Shown: positions 17,879 through 26,935, counted from the stretch's first letter. The stretch is 64,000 nt of DNA from Caulobacteraceae bacterium (GCA_009773335.1 WRPF01000013.1:1-64000); one strand, 5' to 3'. Made by a program: numbers and translations. Notes: generated by a model not told the origin, from the letters alone.

Positions 17879-18856
17879 TCAGCGCCAGGATTTTCGGTAG
17901 GCGCCGGAGGTCGTGGTCTGGCCCTCTGTCATGCGCGCCAGTCCGGACGTGACGATCGGACGGCCGGAATCGAGCGCCTCCAGCGCCTCGCGGAAGGCGC
18001 GCACGACGCCCTCGATATAGGCGCGGCTGCGTTGGCGGCCCTCGATCTTGAGCGCCGTTACGCCGGCGTCGCGCAGCGCCGGCAGCAGCGCGGCCGCATC
18101 GAGGCTTGCGGGGTCCTCGAAGATGTACCCCGATCCCGACTTTGTGCTGAACCGTCCCTTGCAGAGCGTCGGGTAAGGCGCCGGCTCATCGGCCGCGAAT
18201 CGATTGATGGTGAAATCGCCAAGCCGGGAGACCAGCGCATCGCCCTCTTGGCGATAGCTGACATGGCTGGCCGGGGAGCACACGCCATGCATGTTTGGCG
18301 ACTGGCCGGTGGCGTAGGAAGAGAGTGAGCAGCGTCCCTCGGCCATGACGCAGAGCCCGCCGAACACGAACACTTCTGTCTCGCAAGATGCGTCCAGGTT
18401 GATTGCGGCGATCTCCGCCACGGAAAGCACGCGTGGCAAGACCACCCGGCGTACGGCGAAGTTGTCGACATAGAACTGGATCGAATCGGGGTTGGCTGCA
18501 GCGGCCTGCACCGAGAGGTGCAAACGCTGATGCGGGTGCGTCCGCGCGACATAGTCGAGCAGGCCAATGTCGGCGACAATGAGCGCATCCGCGCCCAGAT
18601 CCACTGCATCGTCTACGGCGCGCCGCCAGATCGCCGTCGCGCCAGCGCGCGGAAACGTATTGATCGCCACGAGGACTTTCGCCTTTTCCGCGTGCGCATA
18701 CGCGATGCTTTCGCCCATTTCCTCACGGCTGAAATTGAGACCGGGAAAGTTGCGCGCATTGGTTTCGTCGCTGAAGCCGCAATAGACGGCGTCGGCGCCG
18801 GCGCCGATGGCTGCGCGCAGGGCGGCCGGCGTTCCGGCTGGACAGACTAACTCCAC
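17879..18856 (-). CDS. ubiU: U32-family protein UbiU, O2-independent ubiquinone hydroxylation
   Basis: This 325-residue partner of UbiV begins MELVCPAGTPAALRAAIGAGADAVY, the typical peptidase-U32 N-terminus. The iron-sulfur cysteines fall at residues 169, 176, 193 and 232, the same numbers as in E. coli UbiU. The U32 signature appears as FVFGGLCVMAEGRCSLSSY. The gene overlaps the end of ubiT by 10 bp. The arrangement ubiT-ubiU-ubiV is a complete anaerobic hydroxylation module, suggesting respiration with ubiquinone at low oxygen. Confidence 0.95.
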   Translation of the reverse strand: MELVCPAGTPAALRAAIGAGADAVYCGFSDETNARNFPGLNFSREEMGESIAYAHAEKAKVLVAINTFPRAGATAIWRRAVDDAVDLGADALIVADIGLLDYVARTHPHQRLHLSVQAAAANPDSIQFYVDNFAVRRVVLPRVLSVAEIAAINLDASCETEVFVFGGLCVMAEGRCSLSSYATGQSPNMHGVCSPASHVSYRQEGDALVSRLGDFTINRFAADEPAPYPTLCKGRFSTKSGSGYIFEDPASLDAAALLPALRDAGVTALKIEGRQRSRAYIEGVVRAFREALEALDSGRPIVTSGLARMTEGQTTTSGAYRKSWR

Positions 18857-19392
18857 GCCCGCCTCGTCGTTCGTTGCGATGATGGCGCCGACCTGTGCGC
18901 ACGGCGGAGAGCGCGCACGATGACCTGGGCCGGTCCGGCCAGGACTCCCAGTGAGGCCGCCGCCTCGCCGACGAAGTCTATCTCCGCATTGTCGATCGCA
19001 TTGCGGAGCGCCAACACCGCCTCCATGTCGCCTTCGACGAGAAGGTCACGCGAAAAGACCAGGGCATCGCCGTCATAGGCGCCGTCGATCAACCCGATGA
19101 GGCCGGCGAACGGGCCCGAAATGTTCGCGTCCAGGTCCGGCGGCAGACGGCGCACCGCCCGGATGGCGGGGCGCGCGCGTCGCGGAACCAGCACGAAGGA
19201 GAACGGCAGGTCGGTAGGGTTGAGGCCGATGCGCTTTCCGGCATGCGCGCCGAGACGATCGAACAGGTTCGGGTGACGCCCTACGATGGCGTTCAGACAA
19301 AGCGCCAGCAACGGCTGCAGCGGCGCAAGCGGCAATGGCGCCAGCGCGAGCCGGACCAGCGGCGGCGCAACGGGTGGACGGGAGCGGAGCAT
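18847..19392 (-). CDS. ubiT: SCP2-domain accessory protein UbiT
   Basis: This 181-residue protein has an SCP2 sterol-carrier-like lipid-binding fold (DLDANISGPFAGLIGLIDGAYDGDALVFSRDLLVEGDMEAVLALRNAID). A proline/leucine-rich N-terminus precedes it. In E. coli UbiT is required for ubiquinone synthesis without O2 and is thought to bind lipid intermediates. It is the first gene of ubiTUV, with a good FNR-type box 39-52 bp before its start codon. Confidence 0.9.
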   Translation of the reverse strand: MLRSRPPVAPPLVRLALAPLPLAPLQPLLALCLNAIVGRHPNLFDRLGAHAGKRIGLNPTDLPFSFVLVPRRARPAIRAVRRLPPDLDANISGPFAGLIGLIDGAYDGDALVFSRDLLVEGDMEAVLALRNAIDNAEIDFVGEAAASLGVLAGPAQVIVRALRRAHRSAPSSQRTTRRAWS

Positions 19393-19430
19393 GTGCGGCT
19401 TTTGTTTAGGCGCGATCGCCCGCGCGCCAT

Positions 19431-19444
19431 TTGTTCTTCATCAA
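19431..19444 (-). promoter_or_regulatory. FNR/FixK-type box upstream of ubiTUV
   Basis: TTGTTCTTCATCAA on the plus strand reads TTGATGAAGAACAA on the coding strand. It matches the FNR/Anr/FixK consensus TTGAT-N4-ATCAA at 9 of 10 defined positions. It is centred about 45 bp before the ubiT start codon. Oxygen-sensing control is what this pathway would need. Confidence 0.6.
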
Positions 19445-19680
19445 GTGGTCCGCCCTGTTTCTTCGGACCACGCTGGAGGCAAATTTCCGGTCCGGGAAGG
19501 GTGACTGCGCCAAATTCTCTATCGCACAAAAGAACAAAACAAGCGCAAATCGTGCGTGGCAGACGCCCCATGCCCGGGCAGGCCCGCATCGTTGTACCCG
19601 GTGCGTAACTTGACGGAGCGTGGCGATCGCCGTCAGCACACGTTTTCGCGACGCGGACCACCTGCGCTATCAATTTCGCG

Positions 19681-19709
19681 GGTGACACACACTGAAAGTG
19701 TGTGTCACC
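19681..19709. promoter_or_regulatory. 13-bp perfect palindrome just before the FAH-family gene
   Basis: GGTGACACACACT (19681-19693) and its exact complement (19697-19709) flank the trinucleotide GAA. The right arm ends 7 bp before the ATG at 19717, so the element covers the ribosome-binding region. It may be an operator for a dimeric repressor or an RNA hairpin that occludes the start. No T-run follows. Confidence 0.6.
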
Positions 19710-19716
19710 AAGGCGC

Positions 19717-20727
19717 ATGAAACTCGCCTCCCTCAAGCATGGCCGTGACGGCCGCCTCGTCGTCGTTTCCGAAGATCTCGCCTGGTGCGTGGATGCCTCC
19801 CCCGTCGCGGAGACGCTGCAGGCCGCGCTGGATGACTGGGAGCATGCCGAACCGCAGCTGCGCGCGCTGGAGGAAAGCCTGATCCACGGCAGCGTGCCGA
19901 AGGAGCGCTTTCACGAGCGCGAATGCGCCTCGCCCTTGCCGCGCGCGTACCAGTGGGCGGACGGCTCGGCCTACGTCAATCACGTGGAGCTGGTGAGGAA
20001 GGCCCGCGGCGCGGAGATGCCGGAAAGCTTCTGGACCGATCCGCTGATGTATCAGGGCGGCAGCGACAGCTTCCTCGGGCCCCGCGATCCGATCCCGCTC
20101 GCCGACGAAGCGTGGGGCTGCGATTTCGAGGCGGAGGTGGCGGTCATCGTCGGCGACGTGCCGCAGGGCGCGAGCGTGGAGGAGGCGGCCGCCGCGATCC
20201 GCCTCATCATGCTCGTCAACGACGTGAGCCTGCGCAATCTCATCCCGAACGAACTCGCCAAGGGCTTCGGCTTCTTCCAGGCTAAGCCGTCGAGCGCGTT
20301 CTCGCCGTGCGCGGTGACGCCCGAGGCGCTCGGCCCCGCGTGGGACGGAAAAAAGCTCAGCCTGCCGCTGCTGTCGGCCGTGAACGGCCGCGCCTTCGGC
20401 AAGCCGAATGCGGGCGTCGAGATGACGTTCGATTTTCCCACGCTCATCGCGCACGCCGCAAAGACGCGGCCCCTGTGCGCGGGAACCATCATCGGCTCGG
20501 GCACCGTGTCGAACCGCGATCCCGACGGCTCGCCCGGCAAGCCGGTGAGCGAAGGCGGTCTCGGCTATTCGTGTATCGCGGAAATGCGCACGGTGGAGAT
20601 GCTCAACGGCGGCAAGCCCGAAACGCCGTTCCTGCATGTCGGCGATCTCGTGGAGATCGAGATGCAGGACAACCGCGGCCGCTCCATCTTCGGGCGCATC
20701 GAGCAGGAAGTGGTTGGCGTGAAGTGA
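19717..20727 (+). CDS. fumarylacetoacetate hydrolase-family protein (bacterial fumarylacetoacetase type)
   Basis: This 336-residue protein has the FAH fold preceded by an N-terminal domain (MKLASLKHGRDGRLVVVSEDL). It shows YQGGSDSFLGPRDPIPL, the metal site DFEAEVAVIVGDVP, LVNDVSLRNLIPNELAKGFGFFQAKPSS and CAGTIIGSGTVSNRD. It probably hydrolyses fumarylacetoacetate to fumarate and acetoacetate at the end of tyrosine/homogentisate breakdown. A GTG 15 bp upstream is in frame but lies inside the palindrome, so the ATG at 19717 is preferred. It is divergent from ubiT. Confidence 0.88.
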   Translation: MKLASLKHGRDGRLVVVSEDLAWCVDASPVAETLQAALDDWEHAEPQLRALEESLIHGSVPKERFHERECASPLPRAYQWADGSAYVNHVELVRKARGAEMPESFWTDPLMYQGGSDSFLGPRDPIPLADEAWGCDFEAEVAVIVGDVPQGASVEEAAAAIRLIMLVNDVSLRNLIPNELAKGFGFFQAKPSSAFSPCAVTPEALGPAWDGKKLSLPLLSAVNGRAFGKPNAGVEMTFDFPTLIAHAAKTRPLCAGTIIGSGTVSNRDPDGSPGKPVSEGGLGYSCIAEMRTVEMLNGGKPETPFLHVGDLVEIEMQDNRGRSIFGRIEQEVVGVK

Positions 20728-20785
20728 TGGGGCGCTGAGGCATGTTGCGCGCGGCGACACACTCCGCGCGACCCCAACCCGCTCC

Positions 20786-20866
20786 GCTCGGCCCCGACGA
20801 AAGTCGGGGCCCATGCCACAGCCAGACCGGTGTCAACATGGGCCCCGACTTTCGTCGGGGCCGAGC
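20786..20866. repeat. REP-like element: two inverted 30-bp arms, each with a GAAA-loop hairpin
   Basis: Bases 20786-20815 are the exact reverse complement of 20837-20866. Within each arm GCCCCGAC and GTCGGGGC form an 8-bp stem around GAAA (or TTTC on the other strand). The element lies between a plus-strand stop and a minus-strand stop. This is the classic place and form of repetitive extragenic palindromes. Confidence 0.85.
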
Positions 20867-20897
20867 GGGAATGGGCGCGCGCCGATTTCAGGTGATT

Positions 20898-21257
20898 TCA
20901 TCGCCGCCCGCGGGCGGCGCCCAGTGGAGATTGGCAAGGTCGGGTTTCAGCGGCGAGCCCGCCGTTCAAACTGGCGTAGAGATCAATCCAGTCCGGATTG
21001 CGCGCTTCGATCAATTTAACTTTCCACGCGCGTCGCCATTCCTTGATCCGCTTTTCGCGCAGGCGTGCGCCGTCGAGCCAGTCATGCGCTTCAAACCACA
21101 CGAGTTTTGTCACGCCGTATTTGCGTGTGAAGGGCGATCCCTTCCCGATGCGATGTTCAAACACGCGGCGCGGCAGATCGCTCGTGACGCCGGTGTAGAG
21201 CGTGCCATTCCTGCGACTCGCGAGAATGTAGACGGCGATCGCGCGTTCGCTGTTCAT
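20898..21257 (-). CDS. GIY-YIG nuclease-family protein
   Basis: This 119-residue single-domain protein has YILASRRNGTLYTGVTSDLPRRV, a GIY-YIG core in which VYI...LYTG replace GIY and YIG, followed by HRIGKGSPFTRKYGVTKLVWFE and the catalytic-type Glu in LREKRIKEWRRAWK. Stand-alone proteins of this UPF0213/YhbQ-like group are common in alphaproteobacteria, with no established physiological role. REP-like palindromes lie on both sides (20786-20866 and 21304-21331), which may reflect mobility of the palindromes or of the gene. Confidence 0.88.
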   Translation of the reverse strand: MNSERAIAVYILASRRNGTLYTGVTSDLPRRVFEHRIGKGSPFTRKYGVTKLVWFEAHDWLDGARLREKRIKEWRRAWKVKLIEARNPDWIDLYASLNGGLAAETRPCQSPLGAARGRR

Positions 21258-21303
21258 CGTGTGTTCTTACAGGGTTGTCGCTATTGTCGCAATCGAAACG
21301 CCA

Positions 21304-21331
21304 CTCGACCCCGACGATAATCGGGGCCGAG
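21304..21331. repeat. single REP-like hairpin related to 20786-20866
   Basis: CTCGACCCCGA (21304-21314) pairs with TCGGGGCCGAG (21321-21331) with one mismatch around a 6-nt loop. Sequence and arm length match half of the element at 20.8 kb, including the trailing GAGCGG. It lies between the GIY-YIG start and the M13 peptidase stop. Confidence 0.7.
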
Positions 21332-21356
21332 CGGTCGTGTCAGATTTCGAAAACGC

Positions 21357-23396
21357 TCACCAGATCTTCGCGCGCGCGTCCGGCGCGACGAACATCTTCT
21401 GGCCTTCAACCACGTTGAACGCCGCGTACCACGCATCGACGTTGCGCAGCGTGCCGTTGACGCGGAACTCCGCGGGGGAGTGGACGTCGGACGTGATCTG
21501 CTGCTTCAGCGCCTCCTCGCGCACCTTCTCGCGCCACGCCTGCGCGTAGGCGAGGAAGAAGCGCTGGTCGCCGCTGAGGCCGTCGAGCACGGGCGCTTCC
21601 TGGCCGTTGAGCGAGAGCTTGTAGGCGTCGAGCGCCACCAGCACGCCGCCGACATCGGCGATGTCTTCGCCCAGCGTCTGCTGACCGTTCATCTTGAAGC
21701 CGGGGATCGGCTCGAACGAGGAGTAGAGATCGACGATGCGCTTGGCGCGCTCGTTGAATTTCCTGTCGTCGTCGGGCGTCCACCACGTCTGCAGCAGGCC
21801 CTTGGCGTTGTAGAGGCGGCCCTGATCGTCGAAGCCGTGCGTGATCTCGTGGCCGATGACCGCGCCGATGGCGCCGTAGTTCACCGCCGGGTCTGCGGCA
21901 GGATCGAAGAAGGGCGGCTGCAGGATCGCGGCGGGGAAGACGATCTCGTTCTTCTCGGCCCAGTAGTAGGCGTTCACGGTCTGCGGCGTCATCAGCCACT
22001 CGTCGCGGTCGATCGGGCGCTTCAGCTTGCCGATTTCCCACGCGGTGTTGAACGCGCCCGCGCGATCGACGTTGCCGAGCAGGTCGCCGGCCTGCACGTC
22101 GAGGCTTGTGTAATCGCGCCACTTGTTCGGGTAGCCGATCTTCGTGCCGAAGGTGGAGAGCTTCTCCAAAGCCTTGGCCTTCGTTTCCGCCGACATCCAG
22201 TCCAGCGCCTCGATGCGCGGCTTCATCGCTTTCAGCAGGTTGTCGACGAGCACCTGCATCTTGGCCTTGGAGTCTTCCGGGAAGTGCCGCTTCACGTAGA
22301 CCTGGCCGATGGCTTCGCCGAGCGCGTCGTCCACCGCGCCGACGCCGCGCTTCCAGCGTTCGCGGTTCTGCTGCTGGCCGTTCAGCACCTTGCCGAAGAA
22401 CTCGAAGCGCGCGTCGACGAACGCCTTGGACAGGTACCGCGCCGCGCCGTTGATGCGGTGCGCGGTCATCCAGTCCTTCCACTCATCGAGCGGACGCGAC
22501 GCCACGAGTGCTGCGATCTTCTGCAGCGCGGTTTTCTCGTTGAGCGAGACCTGCGCCACGCCGTCGGCGCCCATCGCTTTCAGGAAAAGCGTCCAGTCGA
22601 GACCGGGCGCCGTCGTGTTGAGTGTTGCGACATCCACGAGATTGTAGGTCTTGATCGCGTCGCGCTGTTCCTCGAGCGCCCAGTGCGCCTGCGCGATGCG
22701 CCGCTCGAGCGCGAAGACGCGCGTCGCGCGCGCCCCCGGATCGGAAACGCCGGCGAGCGTGAGGATCTGTTCGAGATAGGCGCGGTACTTGCCGGCCTGC
22801 TCGGCGAATTTCGGGAGCAGCAGGTAATCGCGGTTCGGCAGGCCGATGCCGCCCTGCACGAGGTTCATCAGGTAGCGGTCGGAGTTCTTCGAATCGACGT
22901 TGACGTAGAAGTCGATCGGGGAGGGGTAACCCGCCGTGCCGAACAGCGTCGCCAGCGTGGCCTTGTCGGGCGCGGCGGCGATGGCGTCGAGGCTCGTCTT
23001 CAGGGGGCTCGCGCCTTTCGCTTCGACGCCAGCCTCGTCCATGAAGGCGTTGTAGTAGTCGCCGATCTTCTTCTCGACCGTGCCCGCGGCCGCCCCGGAT
23101 TTCGCGCTGTCCTCGATGATCGCGCGCACCTGCACTTCGGCGCGGTCGTAGACGATGTCGAAGGCGCCGAAGGAGGACTTGTCGGCGGGGATTTCCGTCC
23201 TGTCGAGCCACGCGCCGTTCACATGGCGGAAGAAATCATCGCCCGGCGCGATGGCGGTGTTGCGCGCGTCGAGCTCCACGCCCCAGGCGCCCAGTTCGGC
23301 CTTCGCCGGCGCCGCGGCCGGCTTCTTCACGCACGCGGCGACTGCGCTGACGACTGCGAGGCTCGCGCCAGCGCGAAGAAATGTTCTGCGATCCAT
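21357..23396 (-). CDS. M13-family (neprilysin-like) zinc metallopeptidase, probable lipoprotein
   Basis: This is a 679-residue oligopeptidase. The start MDRRTFLRAGASLAVVSAVAACVKKP carries a twin-arginine motif, a hydrophobic stretch and a lipobox-like AVAAC, so it is probably a Tat-exported lipoprotein. The zinc site is in VIGHEITHGFDDQGR (HExxH), with the third ligand in LGEDIADVGG, and the substrate-binding NAYYWAEKNEIVFPAAILQPPFF is conserved. The full length matches M13 peptidases. A longer frame from 23501 has no convincing extra N-terminus. It lies 53 bp after the RND permease gene on the same strand. Confidence 0.93.
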   Translation of the reverse strand: MDRRTFLRAGASLAVVSAVAACVKKPAAAPAKAELGAWGVELDARNTAIAPGDDFFRHVNGAWLDRTEIPADKSSFGAFDIVYDRAEVQVRAIIEDSAKSGAAAGTVEKKIGDYYNAFMDEAGVEAKGASPLKTSLDAIAAAPDKATLATLFGTAGYPSPIDFYVNVDSKNSDRYLMNLVQGGIGLPNRDYLLLPKFAEQAGKYRAYLEQILTLAGVSDPGARATRVFALERRIAQAHWALEEQRDAIKTYNLVDVATLNTTAPGLDWTLFLKAMGADGVAQVSLNEKTALQKIAALVASRPLDEWKDWMTAHRINGAARYLSKAFVDARFEFFGKVLNGQQQNRERWKRGVGAVDDALGEAIGQVYVKRHFPEDSKAKMQVLVDNLLKAMKPRIEALDWMSAETKAKALEKLSTFGTKIGYPNKWRDYTSLDVQAGDLLGNVDRAGAFNTAWEIGKLKRPIDRDEWLMTPQTVNAYYWAEKNEIVFPAAILQPPFFDPAADPAVNYGAIGAVIGHEITHGFDDQGRLYNAKGLLQTWWTPDDDRKFNERAKRIVDLYSSFEPIPGFKMNGQQTLGEDIADVGGVLVALDAYKLSLNGQEAPVLDGLSGDQRFFLAYAQAWREKVREEALKQQITSDVHSPAEFRVNGTLRNVDAWYAAFNVVEGQKMFVAPDARAKIW

Positions 23397-23449
23397 GCCC
23401 GAAATCTCCAGTATGTTTTTGCTTTTTCCCTGACCGATGGTCGCTCGCG

Positions 23450-26400
23450 TCACTCCGCCGGAGTCGCCGCCGGTGAGCGTCCGTTCCAGCCGCGCAGCCA
23501 CAGCCGTTGCACGCGGCCGAGGAGGCCCTTGATGTCCTTGCCGATGACATACCAGCAGGGCGTCAGGATCAGCGTCACCGGCATGCAGAGCAGCACGCCG
23601 AACGCCAGTGACAGCGCCATCGGCTTCAGGAACTGCGCGATGGCGGCGTTTTCCAGGATCATCGGCGCCATGCCGATGAACTCCGTCACGGAGGTGAGGA
23701 AGATCTGCCGGAAGCGGGAGACGCCCGCGTCCACCGCGCCGTTGATGACGCTGACGCGCGCAAGCGTGTAGCCTTCGGACTCCGCGTTTTCCGCCATTTC
23801 GCGCATTTCGCGCGCCTGATGGTGACGCCAGTCGTTGCGGGTGGCGAAGTAACCGGCGAATTCCGGCTCACCGGGCATGCCCGAACGCGTGTGCAGTTCT
23901 ATCGCGCCATCGCCGAAGTTCGCCGCGATGGACTTCCGCAGCAGAGGCTCGTCGAGTTCAAAACTCTCGCCGATCGGCTTCACTTCCCAGCGTGAGCCGT
24001 CTTCGCCTTCCACCTCGGCGAGTCCATCGGCCTCGCGCAGGCGTTCTCCGGGGGCGAGTTTGCGCAACCCGAAGAAGGCGCGGATCTGGTTGGCCTTGTC
24101 CACGAGCACGACGTTGTCGTTGACCACCACGCCCGCCGCCGCGATGACGCCGAGATAGGAGAAGAGCGCAAACGACGTGCCGAAGACCGCGTGCCCGAAC
24201 GTCGCGCCCACGAAGGCGAAGGGGATCGCCGACATGATCAGCGCCGGCTGCCAGTACGAGCGGAAGACGATCGCCAGCAGCATGTACATCGCAAACAGCG
24301 ACATCAGGATCAGCGGCCCGAGTTCGCCGAAGAACTCCGCCTGCGCCTCCGCCTCGCCGATCGCGCGGCGCGAGACGGTAGGATATTTCTGCAGGAGCGC
24401 CGGGAAGAACTGCTCGTCCAGCTCCTTCATGATCTTCGGGCGCTCTTCCTTCACGCCCTCGGCTTCCACGAGGATCGAGCGCAGCCGCTGGCGGCGGTCG
24501 AGGCCCGTGACGCCCGGCGCGAACTCGACGTCCGCCACCGACGCCAGCGGCACCTCGCGGCCGTCGGCGGTGCGGATGCGGAACTGCTGCAGGCTTTCCA
24601 GCGTGCGCCGGTCGTCGCGCGGATAGCGGACGTAGACGCGCACGTCGTCGCCGTCGCGCGGCAGGCGCTGCGCCTCCTCGCCGAAATAGGCCTGACGCAC
24701 CTGGCGCGAGACATCGGCGATGGAGATGCCGGTCTGCTCGGCGCCGGGCTTCAACGTGAAGCGCAATTCCTCGATGGCCGCTTCCTGGCTGTCGCGCACG
24801 CTGGAGATTGCGGTGTAGCTGGAGAGCTTGGCCTTCAGTTCATCGACGGCCGACCGCAGGTCCGCCTGGTTCTCGCCGAGAATGGCGATCTGGAATTCCG
24901 GTCCGTTGTCATTGCCCGAGAGTGAGAAGCTGATTCGTTCCGCGTCGGGCACTTCGCCAAGGAGTTCCTCAAGGCGCGCCGTCACCTGCTTGGAGCGCAG
25001 CTTCGGGCGACCCTCCGGCGGCGTGAGGCCGACATAGGCGCGGATCGAGTTCTCCTCGATCGCCTGGCTCCACGAGCGCACCACGCCGCGCGACATCTTT
25101 CCGGTGTTGGGATCCTTGTAGGCGACCTCGGCGGTCTCCTTCTCCAGCTGGATGCGCGCCGCGTCGAGCTGGGCGGCGACTTCCTCCATGCGCGAGAAGG
25201 GCGCCGTCTGCGGCAGCTCGATGGAAGCCATCATGAAGTCGCCTTCGACGTCAGGCATGAAGGTCTGCTTGACGCGCCCGGTGCTGACATAGCTGACCGC
25301 GATCATGAACACGCCGATGAAGATCGCGAGCGTCAGGTAGCGCCACTTCACCGCGCCGCGCAGCAGCGGGCCGTGGACGTTGCGCGCCACCCAGATCACG
25401 GAATGCGCGCACTTCTGCTGGAAGGTCATCAGGCGGCCGAAGAACGTGTCGCTGCCCTTGGGCATCGTCACGTGCGCTAGGTGCGCCGGCAGGATGATGA
25501 GGCTCTCGATCAGCGAGAACACCAGCGTCGAGATGACGACGATGGAGATCGATCGCGTGAACTGCTGCACTTCGCTCTGCAGCAGCATCCAAGGCGAGAA
25601 CGCGATCATGGTCACGAACACCGACGCCACGAGCGGCTTCAGCACCAGTTGCGTCGCAATGATGGACGCGTCCGCCCCGTGTTCCCCGCGCTCGATGCGC
25701 TCATAGACCGCCTCGCCGACGATGATGGCGTCGTCGACCATGATGCCGAGCACCAGCAGGAAGCCGAACACCGTCATGAAGTTCAGCGACACGTTCATGT
25801 ACGGCAGGATGAAGAACGAGCCGAGGAAGGCCGTCATCACGCCGATGGTCGCCCAGGTCGCCACCTTCGGGTGCAGCGTCAGCAGCAGCAGCAGGAAGAT
25901 CAGCCCGAAGCCCTGCATGGCGTTCTGGAAGAGGATGCCGGTCAGCGCGTTGTAGTCTTCCGCCTGGTTGTAGACAGGCGTGATCTGGAGGCCCGTCGGC
26001 AGTTGGTCGCGGGCCTTCTTCAGGACCTCGTCCACCTTCTTGGACACGTCCCAGATGTTGAACGTGTCGCCGACCTGCACGGTGACCAGCAGGGACGCCT
26101 CGCCGTTCATCCGCGAATAGACGTTCACGTCCTGGAAGCCGTCGATGACCTTCGCCACATCGCCCACTTTCACGATGCCGCCATCGGCGGTCTGGCGAAT
26201 GGTGATGGCTTCAAAGTCGATGCGCGTGTCGGCGAGGTTGCGCGCGCGCAGCTGGTAGTCGCCGTCCTGCGTCCGCACGGAGCCTGACGACAGGTTGATC
26301 GACGTGCGCCGGATCGCGCTCGCCACGTCGTCGAAGGTCAGCCCGTAGGCGCGCAACTGGTCCTCGGAAATCTCGATGGAGACTTCAGGCTGGCGGGCGC

Positions 26401-26926
26401 CGACGACGATGGTGTTCGACGCGCCGTCGATGATGGAAAGCTGGTCGCGCAGGCGTTCGGCGGTGGCGCGCAGCGTGCGCTCGTCGCTCTTGCCGTGCAC
26501 GGAGATGATGTAGGTCCAGTCGCGGAACGTGCGCTGTTCGACCCGCACGGGCTCCATGCTGGAGGGCAGGCCGGAGATCGAATCGATCTTCGAGCGCGCT
26601 TCCTGCGTGAGGTCCTGGATGTCCACGCCTGGGTTGGCGTTGAGGCTGACCCACGCGAAACCTTCGCCGGAACGCGAGCGCACCCAGTTGATGCCGTTGA
26701 GATCGGCCACCGCCTCCTCGAGGCGCACGGTGACCTGGCTTTCCATGTCCTCCGGCGAGGCGCCCGGCCAGAAGGCGGAGATATAGACGGACTGGTCCTT
26801 GCCCGGCGGAAAGAACTCCTTCTCCATCTTCATGAAGGAGAGCAGGCCCGCGATCGCACACGCGAGCATCAGCAGATTGCCCGCGACCGGGTTCTTGCCC
26901 CACCAGGCGACGATGCCCTTCATCAT
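23450..26926 (-). CDS. RND-family multidrug efflux permease with an enlarged cytoplasmic loop
   Basis: This is the inner-membrane pump of a tripartite efflux system. The 1158 residues start MMKGIVAWWGKNPVAGNLLMLA (TM1). The proton-relay pair is in GIMVDDAIIVGEAVYERIERG (TM4), and the NDNVVLVD motif lies at TM10. Typical HAE-type pumps have about 1030-1050 residues. Here roughly 100 extra residues lie between ANQIRAFFG and RFRQIFLTS, about residues 950-1060, in the cytoplasmic loop before TM11. The insert is charged and contains no membrane helix. The start could be either of two adjacent ATGs. Confidence 0.93.
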   Translation of the reverse strand: MMKGIVAWWGKNPVAGNLLMLACAIAGLLSFMKMEKEFFPPGKDQSVYISAFWPGASPEDMESQVTVRLEEAVADLNGINWVRSRSGEGFAWVSLNANPGVDIQDLTQEARSKIDSISGLPSSMEPVRVEQRTFRDWTYIISVHGKSDERTLRATAERLRDQLSIIDGASNTIVVGARQPEVSIEISEDQLRAYGLTFDDVASAIRRTSINLSSGSVRTQDGDYQLRARNLADTRIDFEAITIRQTADGGIVKVGDVAKVIDGFQDVNVYSRMNGEASLLVTVQVGDTFNIWDVSKKVDEVLKKARDQLPTGLQITPVYNQAEDYNALTGILFQNAMQGFGLIFLLLLLTLHPKVATWATIGVMTAFLGSFFILPYMNVSLNFMTVFGFLLVLGIMVDDAIIVGEAVYERIERGEHGADASIIATQLVLKPLVASVFVTMIAFSPWMLLQSEVQQFTRSISIVVISTLVFSLIESLIILPAHLAHVTMPKGSDTFFGRLMTFQQKCAHSVIWVARNVHGPLLRGAVKWRYLTLAIFIGVFMIAVSYVSTGRVKQTFMPDVEGDFMMASIELPQTAPFSRMEEVAAQLDAARIQLEKETAEVAYKDPNTGKMSRGVVRSWSQAIEENSIRAYVGLTPPEGRPKLRSKQVTARLEELLGEVPDAERISFSLSGNDNGPEFQIAILGENQADLRSAVDELKAKLSSYTAISSVRDSQEAAIEELRFTLKPGAEQTGISIADVSRQVRQAYFGEEAQRLPRDGDDVRVYVRYPRDDRRTLESLQQFRIRTADGREVPLASVADVEFAPGVTGLDRRQRLRSILVEAEGVKEERPKIMKELDEQFFPALLQKYPTVSRRAIGEAEAQAEFFGELGPLILMSLFAMYMLLAIVFRSYWQPALIMSAIPFAFVGATFGHAVFGTSFALFSYLGVIAAAGVVVNDNVVLVDKANQIRAFFGLRKLAPGERLREADGLAEVEGEDGSRWEVKPIGESFELDEPLLRKSIAANFGDGAIELHTRSGMPGEPEFAGYFATRNDWRHHQAREMREMAENAESEGYTLARVSVINGAVDAGVSRFRQIFLTSVTEFIGMAPMILENAAIAQFLKPMALSLAFGVLLCMPVTLILTPCWYVIGKDIKGLLGRVQRLWLRGWNGRSPAATPAE

Positions 26927-26935
26927 GGCGTGCTC

